A DNA stretch of 64,000 bases, from assembly GCF_019127135.1 (NCBI RefSeq), contig NZ_JAHOEA010000009.1, forward strand, positions 19,462-83,461, given 5' to 3'. Below the pieces are notes generated by a model. That model saw nothing but the letters and a program-made list of their open reading frames with translations. It had not been told where the DNA came from and did not search any database. Of the stretch, positions 26,801 to 37,611 are shown piece after piece. Positions within the stretch are counted from its first letter, which is position 1, and the number at the start of each line of letters is the position of its first letter. The translations under genes were made by a program, and so were the position numbers. The DNA comes from Segatella copri (GTDB taxonomy: Bacteria; Bacteroidota; Bacteroidia; Bacteroidales; Bacteroidaceae).

Positions 26801-26844
26801 AAATCGGGATGTCTGCAAGTTCAGAACTGCAAACATCCCGATTT
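26801..26844. terminator. Bidirectional terminator between recQ and atpG
   Basis: A 12-bp perfect outer stem AAATCGGGATGT / ACATCCCGATTT, with further pairing inside (GTTC / GAAC). A and T runs lie on the two sides. It ends both recQ and the ATP synthase operon. Confidence 0.85.
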
Positions 26845-26872
26845 AATTTTATAGATTGAAGAGATGCGCAAC

Positions 26873-27847
26873 TTAGTTGTTTACGCTACCTCCCACAATA
26901 TCAAGCAATTCATTGGTAATGGCCTGTTGACGACTCTTATTGTACTGCAAGTTGAGTTCGCGCAAGAGTTCATCGGCATTATCCGTAGCGGTCTGCATGG
27001 CCACCATTCTGGCAGCATGCTCACTCGCCTGGCTATCCAGCAACGCTGTATAAATCATCAGACGAAGCTGCTTAGGAATCAAGACTCCCAAAACAGTCTC
27101 CAAGTCTGGCTCTACAATGAAGTCATCATTCAGAGGTTTTGCCTCAGAACTCTGGCGTTCGTCAGCTTCAGCCTGCTTTTGGCGCAGATATTCCTGAGCC
27201 TTTGCCGTAGCCACATTAGAGGTAAGGTCACGATCGTTGTCCACTCCTATCGCCTCAGTGCTGAGGTCAATAGGCAAGAAAGTCTTGCGGGTCAGAATCT
27301 GTGAACCGGCACTCTTAAAGTGATGATAAATCATCTCCACCTTATCGAGCTCACCATCAGCATACTGCTTGGCAAGTGAATGGGCGATATCTGCACAGGC
27401 GCTGGCATGAGGATGATCGGCAAGATCATTAAAGTTACCACCAATCTTCAAACCCAGTTTCTGTGCCTTCTCTGCCACTTTTCGTCCGATAGGATATACC
27501 GTGATGTCGTCAATGCCTTGAGCCTTATACTCGTCCACCGCATGCATCATCATCTTGATAACGTTGGAATTGAATCCACCACACAAGCTGCTGTTAGAAC
27601 TGTATACCACAAGAGCTACACGCTTGGTCTCCTTGTGCTCCAACTGCAACGGATGGTCGACATTCGGAGTACTTACCAGGAAACTCTTGAGGATATGTTC
27701 CAGCATATTTCCATAAGGCAGCATATTCTGGATAGCTACCTGAGCATGATGCAACTTACTGGAAGCCACCATCTTCATCGCACTCGTAATCTTACGGGTA
27801 CTGTTAACGCTGGCTATGCGAGTTTTAATCTCTTTTAATGACGGCAT
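26873..27847 (-). CDS. atpG: ATP synthase gamma subunit
   Basis: A 324-aa central stalk subunit of F1. The N-terminal helix (MPSLKEIKTRIASVNSTRKITSAMKMVASSKL) and the C-terminal helix (ARMVAMQTATDNADELL) form the rotor coiled coil. It is about 35 residues longer than E. coli gamma (287 aa) because of an insertion rich in Gln/Glu/Ala around residues 205-245 (YLRQKQAEADERQSSEAKP), which is common in Bacteroidota, as I recall. It is the last gene of the operon, 6 bases after atpA, followed by a bidirectional terminator. Confidence 0.95.
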   Translation of the reverse strand: MPSLKEIKTRIASVNSTRKITSAMKMVASSKLHHAQVAIQNMLPYGNMLEHILKSFLVSTPNVDHPLQLEHKETKRVALVVYSSNSSLCGGFNSNVIKMMMHAVDEYKAQGIDDITVYPIGRKVAEKAQKLGLKIGGNFNDLADHPHASACADIAHSLAKQYADGELDKVEMIYHHFKSAGSQILTRKTFLPIDLSTEAIGVDNDRDLTSNVATAKAQEYLRQKQAEADERQSSEAKPLNDDFIVEPDLETVLGVLIPKQLRLMIYTALLDSQASEHAARMVAMQTATDNADELLRELNLQYNKSRQQAITNELLDIVGGSVNN

Positions 27848-27853
27848 AGGCTA

Positions 27854-29440
<1,587 letters not shown>

Positions 29441-29463
29441 TTTGTTATTTACTTTAATTATTT

Positions 29464-30000
29464 TTACTTTTTGAGCTGTGTCAGAATGTTGCTGAGTTTA
29501 GTCTTTACGCTCGCATCCATTCTGTAAGTATCATACTCAAGGATGAAACCACCAATCAGTTCAGGGTTCACCTCGGTCTTGAACTCCACAGTACCTTTCG
29601 TTCTCTGCTCCACCATCTTGCGCATCTTGTCCTCCGTAGAGGCGTCAACGGCAGTGGCGGTGATCAGCTTACCGCGGATGATGTTCTTCTGTTTCCTGTA
29701 AAGAGTGATATACGAAGCAGCCATGAATTGCAGGGTGCTCTCCCTATCCTCTTTCAAGACGAGAGCGATAAACTTCTTGCTCAGTTCCGTAGGCTCTTTG
29801 CCCAGGGCTGTGGTGAGAAGTGCCTCTTTCTTGTCTTTGGAAAGCATAGGGTTGTCTATCGTAAATCTCAGTTCAGGCACGTCGATGTAGCTCTTAAAGA
29901 GCGTCTGCATCTCCTGGTACACCTGATCTTCGAGCTTCATGCCGAGTGCAGCCTTGATGAGGGCACGGGCATAACGCACCGATATTACACCTATATCCAT
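29464..30000 (-). CDS. atpH: ATP synthase delta subunit
   Basis: A 178-aa peripheral stalk protein that links the b subunits to the top of the F1 alpha subunits. The N-terminal helical domain ([13 protein letters not shown]) and the C-terminal [16 protein letters not shown] segment ([17 protein letters not shown]) are family signatures. The length is normal. It lies 8 bp after atpF. Confidence 0.93.
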   Translation of the reverse strand: MDIGVISVRYARALIKAALGMKLEDQVYQEMQTLFKSYIDVPELRFTIDNPMLSKDKKEALLTTALGKEPTELSKKFIALVLKEDRESTLQFMAASYITLYRKQKNIIRGKLITATAVDASTEDKMRKMVEQRTKGTVEFKTEVNPELIGGFILEYDTYRMDASVKTKLSNILTQLKK

Positions 30001-30008
30001 AAGCTTTA

Positions 30009-30509
30009 CTATTTGTTGTCAGAAGAAACCTCGTCCAGCAGTCGATTTATCATATCCATCTGTGCCTTGTCGTCAGAGAGCTTAGCCTTGAGCACCTTCT
30101 CTGCAATCTGAACAGAGAGTTCGGCTACCTGGCCACGGATTTCACGAATGGCGTTCTGCTTCTCGGTCTCAATCTGCTTTTTGGCATCAGAGAGGAGACG
30201 TGCGCCTTCTTCGCGTGCTTTATCCTGTGCTTTCTCTACAATGGCATCGCGGGTTTCGGCAGCCTCCTTGAGGATGGCAGCCTGCTTCTCGCGAGCTTCC
30301 TGCAAGATGGATTCACCTTCTTTTTGGATATTGGCAAGCTTCTCGTTGGCTTCGTGGGCTTTACGCAAGCTCTCGTCGATGTAGGCCTTACGGTCGGTCA
30401 CCATCTTGATGATGGCTGGAAATCCAGCCTTCCAGAGGATAATGAAAACGATGATGAAGACCAGTGTCATCCAAAAAAGCAAACCGCTATCAGGAATCAA
30501 TAAATCCAT
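30009..30509 (-). CDS. atpF: ATP synthase b subunit
   Basis: A 166-aa stator subunit with one N-terminal membrane helix (LLFWMTLVFIIVFIILWKAG) followed by a long, charged, Ala/Glu/Lys-rich coiled coil (residues about 40-150). It ties the Fo a subunit to F1. It is separated from atpE by 139 bp containing a strong nested hairpin. Confidence 0.95.
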   Translation of the reverse strand: MDLLIPDSGLLFWMTLVFIIVFIILWKAGFPAIIKMVTDRKAYIDESLRKAHEANEKLANIQKEGESILQEAREKQAAILKEAAETRDAIVEKAQDKAREEGARLLSDAKKQIETEKQNAIREIRGQVAELSVQIAEKVLKAKLSDDKAQMDMINRLLDEVSSDNK

Positions 30510-30572
30510 ATATACTGGTTAAAGTTTTACTTAAACGTTTTATTTTAACTAACTCTAGAATCATCTCTATCA

Positions 30573-30625
30573 TGCCCCGGAAAGACATCAGGCTGATGCC
30601 TGAGACTTTTCCTTTTATCGGGGCA
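30573..30625 (-). promoter_or_regulatory. Nested hairpin in the atpE-atpF intergenic region
   Basis: In the operon mRNA, TGCCCCG pairs with CGGGGCA (plus-strand arms at 30573-30579 and 30619-30625). CTATCA and TGATAG extend the stem outward past a 2-base bulge. Inside, GGAAA/TTTCC and a perfect TCAGGC-ATCA-GCCTGA hairpin stack further. No T run follows, so an mRNA-stability or processing role is more likely than termination. Confidence 0.65.
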
Positions 30626-30648
30626 GATGATAGTGACAGATGAGATGA

Positions 30649-30900
<252 letters not shown>

Positions 30901-30968
30901 TTAAGTTGTTAATATTTTCTTTGTTTATTATCTGAATGAAATTAGATCCGTAATCTATAATCTATAAA

Positions 30969-32078
30969 CTACTTCACTACCTCTGGCTCAGCCTCATGAG
31001 ACTTTACATGAGCCAGCGAGATGAATACTGCACTCAGCATGGTGAATACCAATGCCTGAATGTAGCTTACCAATACTTCGAGGAGCATCATAAAGGCGCT
31101 CATCGCAACACTTACTATTGTCATACCCGTACCTGCCACATAGTTGGCGATAGCATTCTCACTGATGTTGAACATGATGAAAATGATAGCCGCAAACGAA
31201 AGTGCGATGGCGTGACCCGCCATCATGTTGGCGAAGAGTCGGATAATCAGAGCCAGCGGTTTCGTAAAGATTCCGAAGAGCTCGATGAATGGCATCAGTG
31301 GCACAGGGACCTTCAACCAGGTTGGTACCTCCGGCCAGAAGATATCCTTCCAGTATTCCTTGGTACCGGTGAAGTTGGTGATCAGGAATGTCGTTACACC
31401 GAAGAATACGGTGCAGGCGATATTACCCGTCAGGTTACCACCACCTGGAGGGAATGGTACGATACCCATAATGTTCGCCACGAAAATAAAGAAGAAGCAA
31501 GTAAGCAACCATGGTGCGTACTTTGGCGCCTCCTTACCGAGCGTAGCCTCAATTACATCGGTATATACCGACATGATGAACATGTGCATCAGTCCCACAA
31601 ATCCCTTTGGTGCAGGGTCATCCACCTTGTGCTTCCTGCACCAGCGGGCTGGTATCAGGACACAGAGCAACAGGATGATAGCATCGATGAAGAGCACGCA
31701 AACGGTCTTCGTGATGGAGATGTCAAGCGGACGAACCTCCTGGCCTCCCACCTTCTCTACTACCTTGTTGGGATTCGCCTGCGCATCAGCGTTCTTGATC
31801 ACCAGGTTGAAAGGTCCTGGACGGTCTCCATTGGCATCCTTCTCTTCCGAGAATTCGCTGCTGCAGAACACGTGCCAGCCCGAAGTGGTGTTAACGATGA
31901 TTGGCAGATGAATCACTACGGGATGATCTCCCACCTTGGTGATATGCCATTCATAAGAATCCTTGATATGACCCCACAATATCTCTTTCACATCGATGTT
32001 CTCCTTAGCCGATACCTGCAGAGGTGCCAGCGTGAAGAGCAGCATCGCCATCAAGAGGAATTGCTTGAGATGTTTCAT
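30969..32078 (-). CDS. atpB: ATP synthase a subunit with long N-terminal extension
   Basis: A 369-aa Fo channel subunit. The essential Arg lies in PLALIIRLFANMMAGH. About five membrane helices follow residue 125. The first ~120 residues are an extension that begins with a signal-like segment (MKHLKQFLLMAMLLFTLAPLQVSA) and a soluble stretch with HVFCSSEFSEEKDANGD. E. coli a is 271 aa. Such N-terminal extensions occur in Bacteroidota, and their role is unknown. The gene lies between the atpI-like gene and atpE. Confidence 0.94.
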   Translation of the reverse strand: MKHLKQFLLMAMLLFTLAPLQVSAKENIDVKEILWGHIKDSYEWHITKVGDHPVVIHLPIIVNTTSGWHVFCSSEFSEEKDANGDRPGPFNLVIKNADAQANPNKVVEKVGGQEVRPLDISITKTVCVLFIDAIILLLCVLIPARWCRKHKVDDPAPKGFVGLMHMFIMSVYTDVIEATLGKEAPKYAPWLLTCFFFIFVANIMGIVPFPPGGGNLTGNIACTVFFGVTTFLITNFTGTKEYWKDIFWPEVPTWLKVPVPLMPFIELFGIFTKPLALIIRLFANMMAGHAIALSFAAIIFIMFNISENAIANYVAGTGMTIVSVAMSAFMMLLEVLVSYIQALVFTMLSAVFISLAHVKSHEAEPEVVK

Positions 32079-32126
32079 ATTCTTTAATTCTTACTTTTGT
32101 TTATTAATTATTTGTTTCAGAACCAC

Positions 32127-32570
32127 TTATGAAAGACGGTTCTTTTTCTCTACCCGAGCGAAGTAGATGCAGTCGAACACGAGAAGCATGACATAGAACA
32201 GGGCGAAGATTACGGTGAATCCCAGGATGTTCTGCCTGTCGCATACCAGCACATAGATGAGGAATACCAATGTACCGGCTATCATCTTGATGACCAGCGC
32301 CGCCATGTAGAACTTGGCGAGATTGGCTGGCGATGACTTTGCAACAGCCTTCCATGCTTCACCATAAGCAGTACTTGCAACGAGTGAGAATATCGCACTC
32401 ACTACCAGCGGGTTAACAACCTGGGCTATCATATCATCGCATTGAGCAGATAATCTGCAGGCAAAGAGCACGGCAAGAGCCACTACTGCTGTAAGCCACA
32501 AAGAAATCTGCTTATACCTGATACTCGCCTGTCTGATAGTCTGCAAGCGCAACTTTTCGTCTTTTTCCAT
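32127..32570 (-). CDS. Small four-helix membrane protein, AtpI-like position
   Basis: A 147-aa protein with four predicted membrane helices (LWLTAVVALAVLFACRL, VVSAIFSLVASTAYG, AALVIKMIAGTLVFLIYVLV, VIFALFYVMLLVFDCIYFA) and charged ends. It sits between atpC and atpB, where many bacteria encode AtpI, a c-ring assembly or Mg2+-related factor. The position supports an atpI-like role but no specific motif does, so the function is inferred from context. Confidence 0.8.
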   Translation of the reverse strand: MEKDEKLRLQTIRQASIRYKQISLWLTAVVALAVLFACRLSAQCDDMIAQVVNPLVVSAIFSLVASTAYGEAWKAVAKSSPANLAKFYMAALVIKMIAGTLVFLIYVLVCDRQNILGFTVIFALFYVMLLVFDCIYFARVEKKNRLS

Positions 32571-32606
32571 TATCTAATAATTAATCACTAAAAATTAATC
32601 ACTTAT

Positions 32607-32846
32607 CTAAACTTCTACACAAAGGCTTACTTCGTTTTTCTTACATTCCACGAATCCGCCCTTGATTTTCATTACCTGCTTGCCTTCCTTGGTAGTGTAT
32701 TCCACCTTGCCCACTTCGAGCGAAGAGATGATAGGCGCGTGATCTTTGAGAATCTCGAACGAGCCGAGGGTTCCCGGAACCAATACGCTCTCTACCTCAC
32801 CCTGGAAGACTACTTTCTCAGGAGATACTATCTTTAGCTGTAACAT
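32607..32846 (-). CDS. atpC: ATP synthase epsilon subunit, short form
   Basis: A 79-aa F1 rotor subunit containing only the N-terminal beta-sandwich (IVSPEKVVFQGEVESV, PGTLGSFEILKDHAPIIS). The C-terminal helical hairpin, which in E. coli epsilon (139 aa) can extend and block ATP hydrolysis, is absent. The gene ends cleanly with a stop and no frameshift remnant is visible, so the short form is native, as in other Bacteroidota. It lies 18 bp after atpD. Confidence 0.93.
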   Translation of the reverse strand: MLQLKIVSPEKVVFQGEVESVLVPGTLGSFEILKDHAPIISSLEVGKVEYTTKEGKQVMKIKGGFVECKKNEVSLCVEV

Positions 32847-32864
32847 AAGCCGTGGATTTAAAGA

Positions 32865-34403
<1,539 letters not shown>

Positions 34404-34437
34404 TTAAAAGTTATATATATTTATATTATTCTTGACT

Positions 34438-34469
34438 GCAAAAGTAACAACAATTTATGGAAACCACAA
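34438..34469 (-). promoter_or_regulatory. Promoter of the ATP synthase operon
   Basis: On the minus strand, TTG (34467-34469), a 20-base spacer, then TACTTTTGC (34438-34446), 46 bp before atpD. No other good promoter is seen within the operon. Confidence 0.8.
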
Positions 34470-34550
34470 ATTAATTTGAAGTTTTATTCGGCTTTTATAC
34501 CTTATTAAACCATTTTTAGTTCCCTTTAAACCATTTTCCTATGCAAAAGC

Positions 34551-34582
34551 AAGAAGCCAGGAGTTCAAACTCCTCTCTTCTT
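34551..34582 (-). terminator. Hairpin terminator of pfkA
   Basis: AAGAAGCCAGGAGT and ACTCCTCTCTTCTT pair over 14 positions with two central mismatches around a 4-base loop. It lies 18 bp after the pfkA stop. The minus strand continues GCTTTTGC. Confidence 0.65.
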
Positions 34583-34599
34583 ACCCTTATCTCTATAAA

Positions 34600-35577
34600 T
34601 TAGATACTCAACTCGTCCAAAACCTTGATCAGTTTACGGTCGAATGGCTTATCTGAGCGGATGGCCTCAGAAAGTGGCACGTATACCACCTCGTTGTTGC
34701 GCACACCAATCATCACATTGCGCTGGCCCTGCATGATAGCCTCAATGGCACCACAACCGGTACGGCTCGCAAGAATACGGTCACGGGCTGATGGACGACC
34801 ACCACGCTGCAAGTGACCCAGGATGGATACACGTACATCAAACTCAGGGAACTCCTTGCGCACACGGTCGGCATAATAAAGAGCACCACACTTAGGACTC
34901 TCTGACACGATGACGATACAGCTCTTCTTAGACTTACGGATACCACGCTCCATGAATTGAGCCAACTGGTCAACGTCGGTAGAATCCTCTGGAATGATAG
35001 CTGCCTCTGCTCCACTGGCGATAGCTGAATTCTGCGCCAGGAAACCGGCATCACGGCCCATCACCTCGATAAAGAAGATACGCTCGTGGCTCTGCGCAGT
35101 ATCACGGATTCGGTCTACACACTCCACGATGGTATTCATCGTAGTATCATAACCAATCGTATTGTCTGTACCATAAAGGTCATTATCAATTGTTCCTGGC
35201 AATCCGATGCAGCATATATCAAACTCACGTGCGAAATTCATCGCACCGGTCAGTGAGCCGTTACCGCCAATCACGACAAGCGCATCAATTTCCTCTTTCT
35301 GAATCGTTTCAAATGCCTTCTGACGACCTTCTTCGGTCATGAATTCCTTAGAACGGGCAGTCTTCAGCATCGTACCACCAGTACCGATGATACCGCTTAC
35401 GTTCTCTGTAGAAAAGGTTTTAATTTCATCATTGATGAGACCATCGTAACCACGATAGATACCTTTCACAGTGAAACCGTTGTAGATAGCCGAACGGGTA
35501 ACCGCACGGATAGCAGCATTCATACCTGGAGCATCTCCTCCAGATGTCAAAATTCCAATAGTCTTAATCTTTGCCAT
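34600..35577 (-). CDS. pfkA: 6-phosphofructokinase (ATP-dependent type)
   Basis: A 325-aa enzyme that phosphorylates fructose 6-phosphate in glycolysis. Motifs are [19 protein letters not shown] (nucleotide loop), [19 protein letters not shown] (catalytic Asp pair), MGRDAGFLA and [13 protein letters not shown]. Gly precedes TIDND (LPGTIDND), as in ATP-dependent rather than PPi-dependent enzymes. One oddity is that the usual GGDGS reads GGNGS, with N106 in place of the ATP/Mg-contacting Asp. The length is normal. It lies downstream of nhaD with 137 bp and an 18-bp palindrome between. Confidence 0.93.
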   Translation of the reverse strand: MAKIKTIGILTSGGDAPGMNAAIRAVTRSAIYNGFTVKGIYRGYDGLINDEIKTFSTENVSGIIGTGGTMLKTARSKEFMTEEGRQKAFETIQKEEIDALVVIGGNGSLTGAMNFAREFDICCIGLPGTIDNDLYGTDNTIGYDTTMNTIVECVDRIRDTAQSHERIFFIEVMGRDAGFLAQNSAIASGAEAAIIPEDSTDVDQLAQFMERGIRKSKKSCIVIVSESPKCGALYYADRVRKEFPEFDVRVSILGHLQRGGRPSARDRILASRTGCGAIEAIMQGQRNVMIGVRNNEVVYVPLSEAIRSDKPFDRKLIKVLDELSI

Positions 35578-35676
35578 AACTATACCTTATTATATTATAT
35601 ATTTTTTTAATGTTAGTTTATGATTCTCTCAGGATGATGTTTTTCATCCATTACCCCTACATATACAGTAGGTATC

Positions 35677-35694
35677 CAAGGGGTATACCCCTTG
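35677..35694. repeat. Perfect 18-bp palindrome between nhaD and pfkA
   Basis: CAAGGGGTATACCCCTTG, fully self-complementary with no loop. It lies 20 bp after the nhaD stop and about 100 bp upstream of pfkA. It may be a dimer-binding operator for pfkA; no clear -7 element was found in the gap. Confidence 0.6.
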
Positions 35695-35714
35695 CTTTGT
35701 TTGGGCTTATCGAT

Positions 35715-37163
35715 TTAAATAATTAGGTTTGCGGCACCAGCCACCAGGATATGGGAGAGCCAAAGGATAGCAAGTCCGATGACGCCACCCATCAAAGCTT
35801 TCCAGCCAATATTGCGGAAATACCATCCCATGTGCATACGTTCCATCTTCATCAGGGCAAGACCGCTGATTGTACCGATACCAAGAACGTTACCACCAGC
35901 CATTACGCAATATGCAATCATCTGCCAGTAGATACCATTGGTATGATAATCAGTAAGCATGCTGAATGAAGGATCATTCACATTTGCCAGATCATGAAGG
36001 GAGAAAAAGTTCATGGCTGTAGCAAAGTTGTCAAGTACAGTACTGGTTATACCTGCCAAGACACCATGCAGTAACACACCAGGATGCTTATCATCCATAC
36101 CGACAGAGTTGAGAAGAGCGGCAAAATCGTCAAAAGCACCAGTCTCCTTCACCACTCCGATGGCAAGCATGATACCCATCACGAAAAGAATCATCTGGAT
36201 AACTCCGTATTGGAAGACTCTAGGGGTGCGACGGTCAGCCATCGCATCCATATTCATAAGTTTACGGTTAAATATCTCGTTCACAATCCAGAGTACACCC
36301 AATACGCAGAGCGCACCGAGGAAAGGACTCAATTTCGTAATATTATGAAAGGTAGGGATAAACCACAATCCACCGATACCCACAAAGAGCATCAGCAAGC
36401 GCTGCCATACATTGAGGCGGGTATCATCCCCGCGGTATGGCATAGCAATCCATTCTGTCTCTACTCTTTCCGGCAGCATGCGCTGCATCATCACCAATGG
36501 TATGAGCCAAGCAGCAAGACATGGCAGCAGAAGCGACAGGAAATAATGGGTAGCCGTTACAGCACCCATATTCCACATTACCAGTCCTTCCGGATTTCCG
36601 ATAACGGTAAGAGCTCCGCCACAGTTGGCAGAAAGCAGAATTGCACCTCCATACACCATGCGCTGACGACGGTTTGGAATCACTCCATGCATCATCGTAA
36701 GCATCATCACTGTTGTAGTAAGATTATCGAGATTTGCCGAAATAACAAAGGTCACGGCAGCGAGAATCCATAGCATTTTCTTGGCGCTTCGGGTACGCAA
36801 CAACTGGCGTATGAAATCGAAGCATCCGTTGTTATTGAGAATTTCAACTATCGTCATAGTGGCTAGCAGGAAGAGTACGATTTCTGCAGCTCTACCCACA
36901 TAAGGAAGGAAGATGTTACGGGCAATAAAATACTTCACCGTTGTACTGGTGGATTCTATCTCGTTCCACATTCCGAGATTCAGATAGCGTGAATAATCAG
37001 AAGAATGTTCACTGGTCACGAAGTCCATACCGAAACAGATATAGAGAACCCATCCTACCGTTCCAGCAAAGATGGCTACGGCAGCACGGTTCACCTTGGT
37101 AATATTCTCGGTTGCAATGAGAATATATGCCAGTATCAATATGGCAAGGATGACTAGTGTCAT
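35715..37163 (-). CDS. nhaD: Na+/H+ antiporter, NhaD family
   Basis: A 482-aa inner-membrane ion transporter of the IT superfamily with 11-13 hydrophobic segments. The start at 37163 (MTLVILAILILAY) is chosen because the longer frame to 37211 would begin upstream of the promoter's transcription start. NhaD-like features are ENITKVNRAAVAIFAG near the N-terminus, NLDNLTTTVMMLTM and ANCGGALTVIGNPEGL in the first half, and STVLDNFATAMNFF and GNVLGIGTISGLALM in the second (inverted-repeat halves). It exports Na+ in exchange for protons. It is transcribed alone from a consensus promoter. Confidence 0.9.
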   Translation of the reverse strand: MTLVILAILILAYILIATENITKVNRAAVAIFAGTVGWVLYICFGMDFVTSEHSSDYSRYLNLGMWNEIESTSTTVKYFIARNIFLPYVGRAAEIVLFLLATMTIVEILNNNGCFDFIRQLLRTRSAKKMLWILAAVTFVISANLDNLTTTVMMLTMMHGVIPNRRQRMVYGGAILLSANCGGALTVIGNPEGLVMWNMGAVTATHYFLSLLLPCLAAWLIPLVMMQRMLPERVETEWIAMPYRGDDTRLNVWQRLLMLFVGIGGLWFIPTFHNITKLSPFLGALCVLGVLWIVNEIFNRKLMNMDAMADRRTPRVFQYGVIQMILFVMGIMLAIGVVKETGAFDDFAALLNSVGMDDKHPGVLLHGVLAGITSTVLDNFATAMNFFSLHDLANVNDPSFSMLTDYHTNGIYWQMIAYCVMAGGNVLGIGTISGLALMKMERMHMGWYFRNIGWKALMGGVIGLAILWLSHILVAGAANLII

Positions 37164-37198
37164 ATCATTTATTTTATTATATTCATTACATTTTGAGC

Positions 37199-37229
37199 GC
37201 AAAGGTAACAATTATTTTGTAATCGCCAA
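37199..37229 (-). promoter_or_regulatory. Promoter of nhaD
   Basis: On the minus strand, TTG (37227-37229), a 19-base spacer, then TACCTTTGC (37199-37207), 36 bp upstream of the chosen nhaD start. Confidence 0.85.
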
Positions 37230-37539
37230 CATTTCGGTGTCTTTTTTTAATGAATTTAACTCATTTTCATACAAATGATAATTTCGTCCGTTTTTTCTTT
37301 CGCCATTATTTTTCTCCCCTCTTCATTTTCATCATAGAATTAGATGAAAACACGGATAACAGAGAAGAACATCACAGGAAGAAATATCGAGGAGGAAGTT
37401 ATCAGAATATTGAAAGGTTATGCGTATATATATTATGTATTTCCCTGAAGGAACCTACCAAAAACAGTGATTTTAGTTAAATATTACTAACAAAAAGAAG
37501 AAATTCAAGAGTGAATGCCTGTAACTCAAAGAAAATGAG
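37230..37539. other. Intergenic region between nhaD and rpsA promoters
   Basis: About 310 bp with no supported gene. It is A/T-rich, with a weak hairpin TTTTCATC / GATGAAAA near 37325-37350. A 76-codon open frame at 37250-37480 has no promoter, no start context and a low-complexity composition, and I do not call it. Confidence 0.6.
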
Positions 37540-37548
37540 TAATTTTGC
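37540..37548 (+). promoter_or_regulatory. -7 element for rpsA
   Basis: TAATTTTGC, 63 bp upstream of the rpsA start. No TTG at -33. The leader between it and the gene is A/T-rich, as for other highly expressed Bacteroidota genes. Confidence 0.5.
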
Positions 37549-37611
37549 GCCCGATTTATACAATTCACATAAAGTCAAACTTTATTAATTTTAATTTTTT
37601 AATTATTTTTT

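Noticed and set aside
30996..32087. 363-codon open frame antisense to atpB
   Set aside because: A composition shadow of a real membrane-protein gene; charged, repetitive translation with no domain.
34551..34582. tRNA T-arm-like text (GGAGTTCAAACTCC)
   Set aside because: No acceptor, D or anticodon arms can be built around it; it is better explained as the pfkA terminator hairpin.
37164..37211. 16-residue N-terminal extension of nhaD
   Set aside because: The extended start lies upstream of the promoter's -7 element and adds a polar stretch before the first membrane helix.
37250..37480. 76-codon frame between nhaD and rpsA
   Set aside because: No -7 element upstream, low-complexity hydrophobic then charged composition, and it lies in a two-promoter intergenic region.
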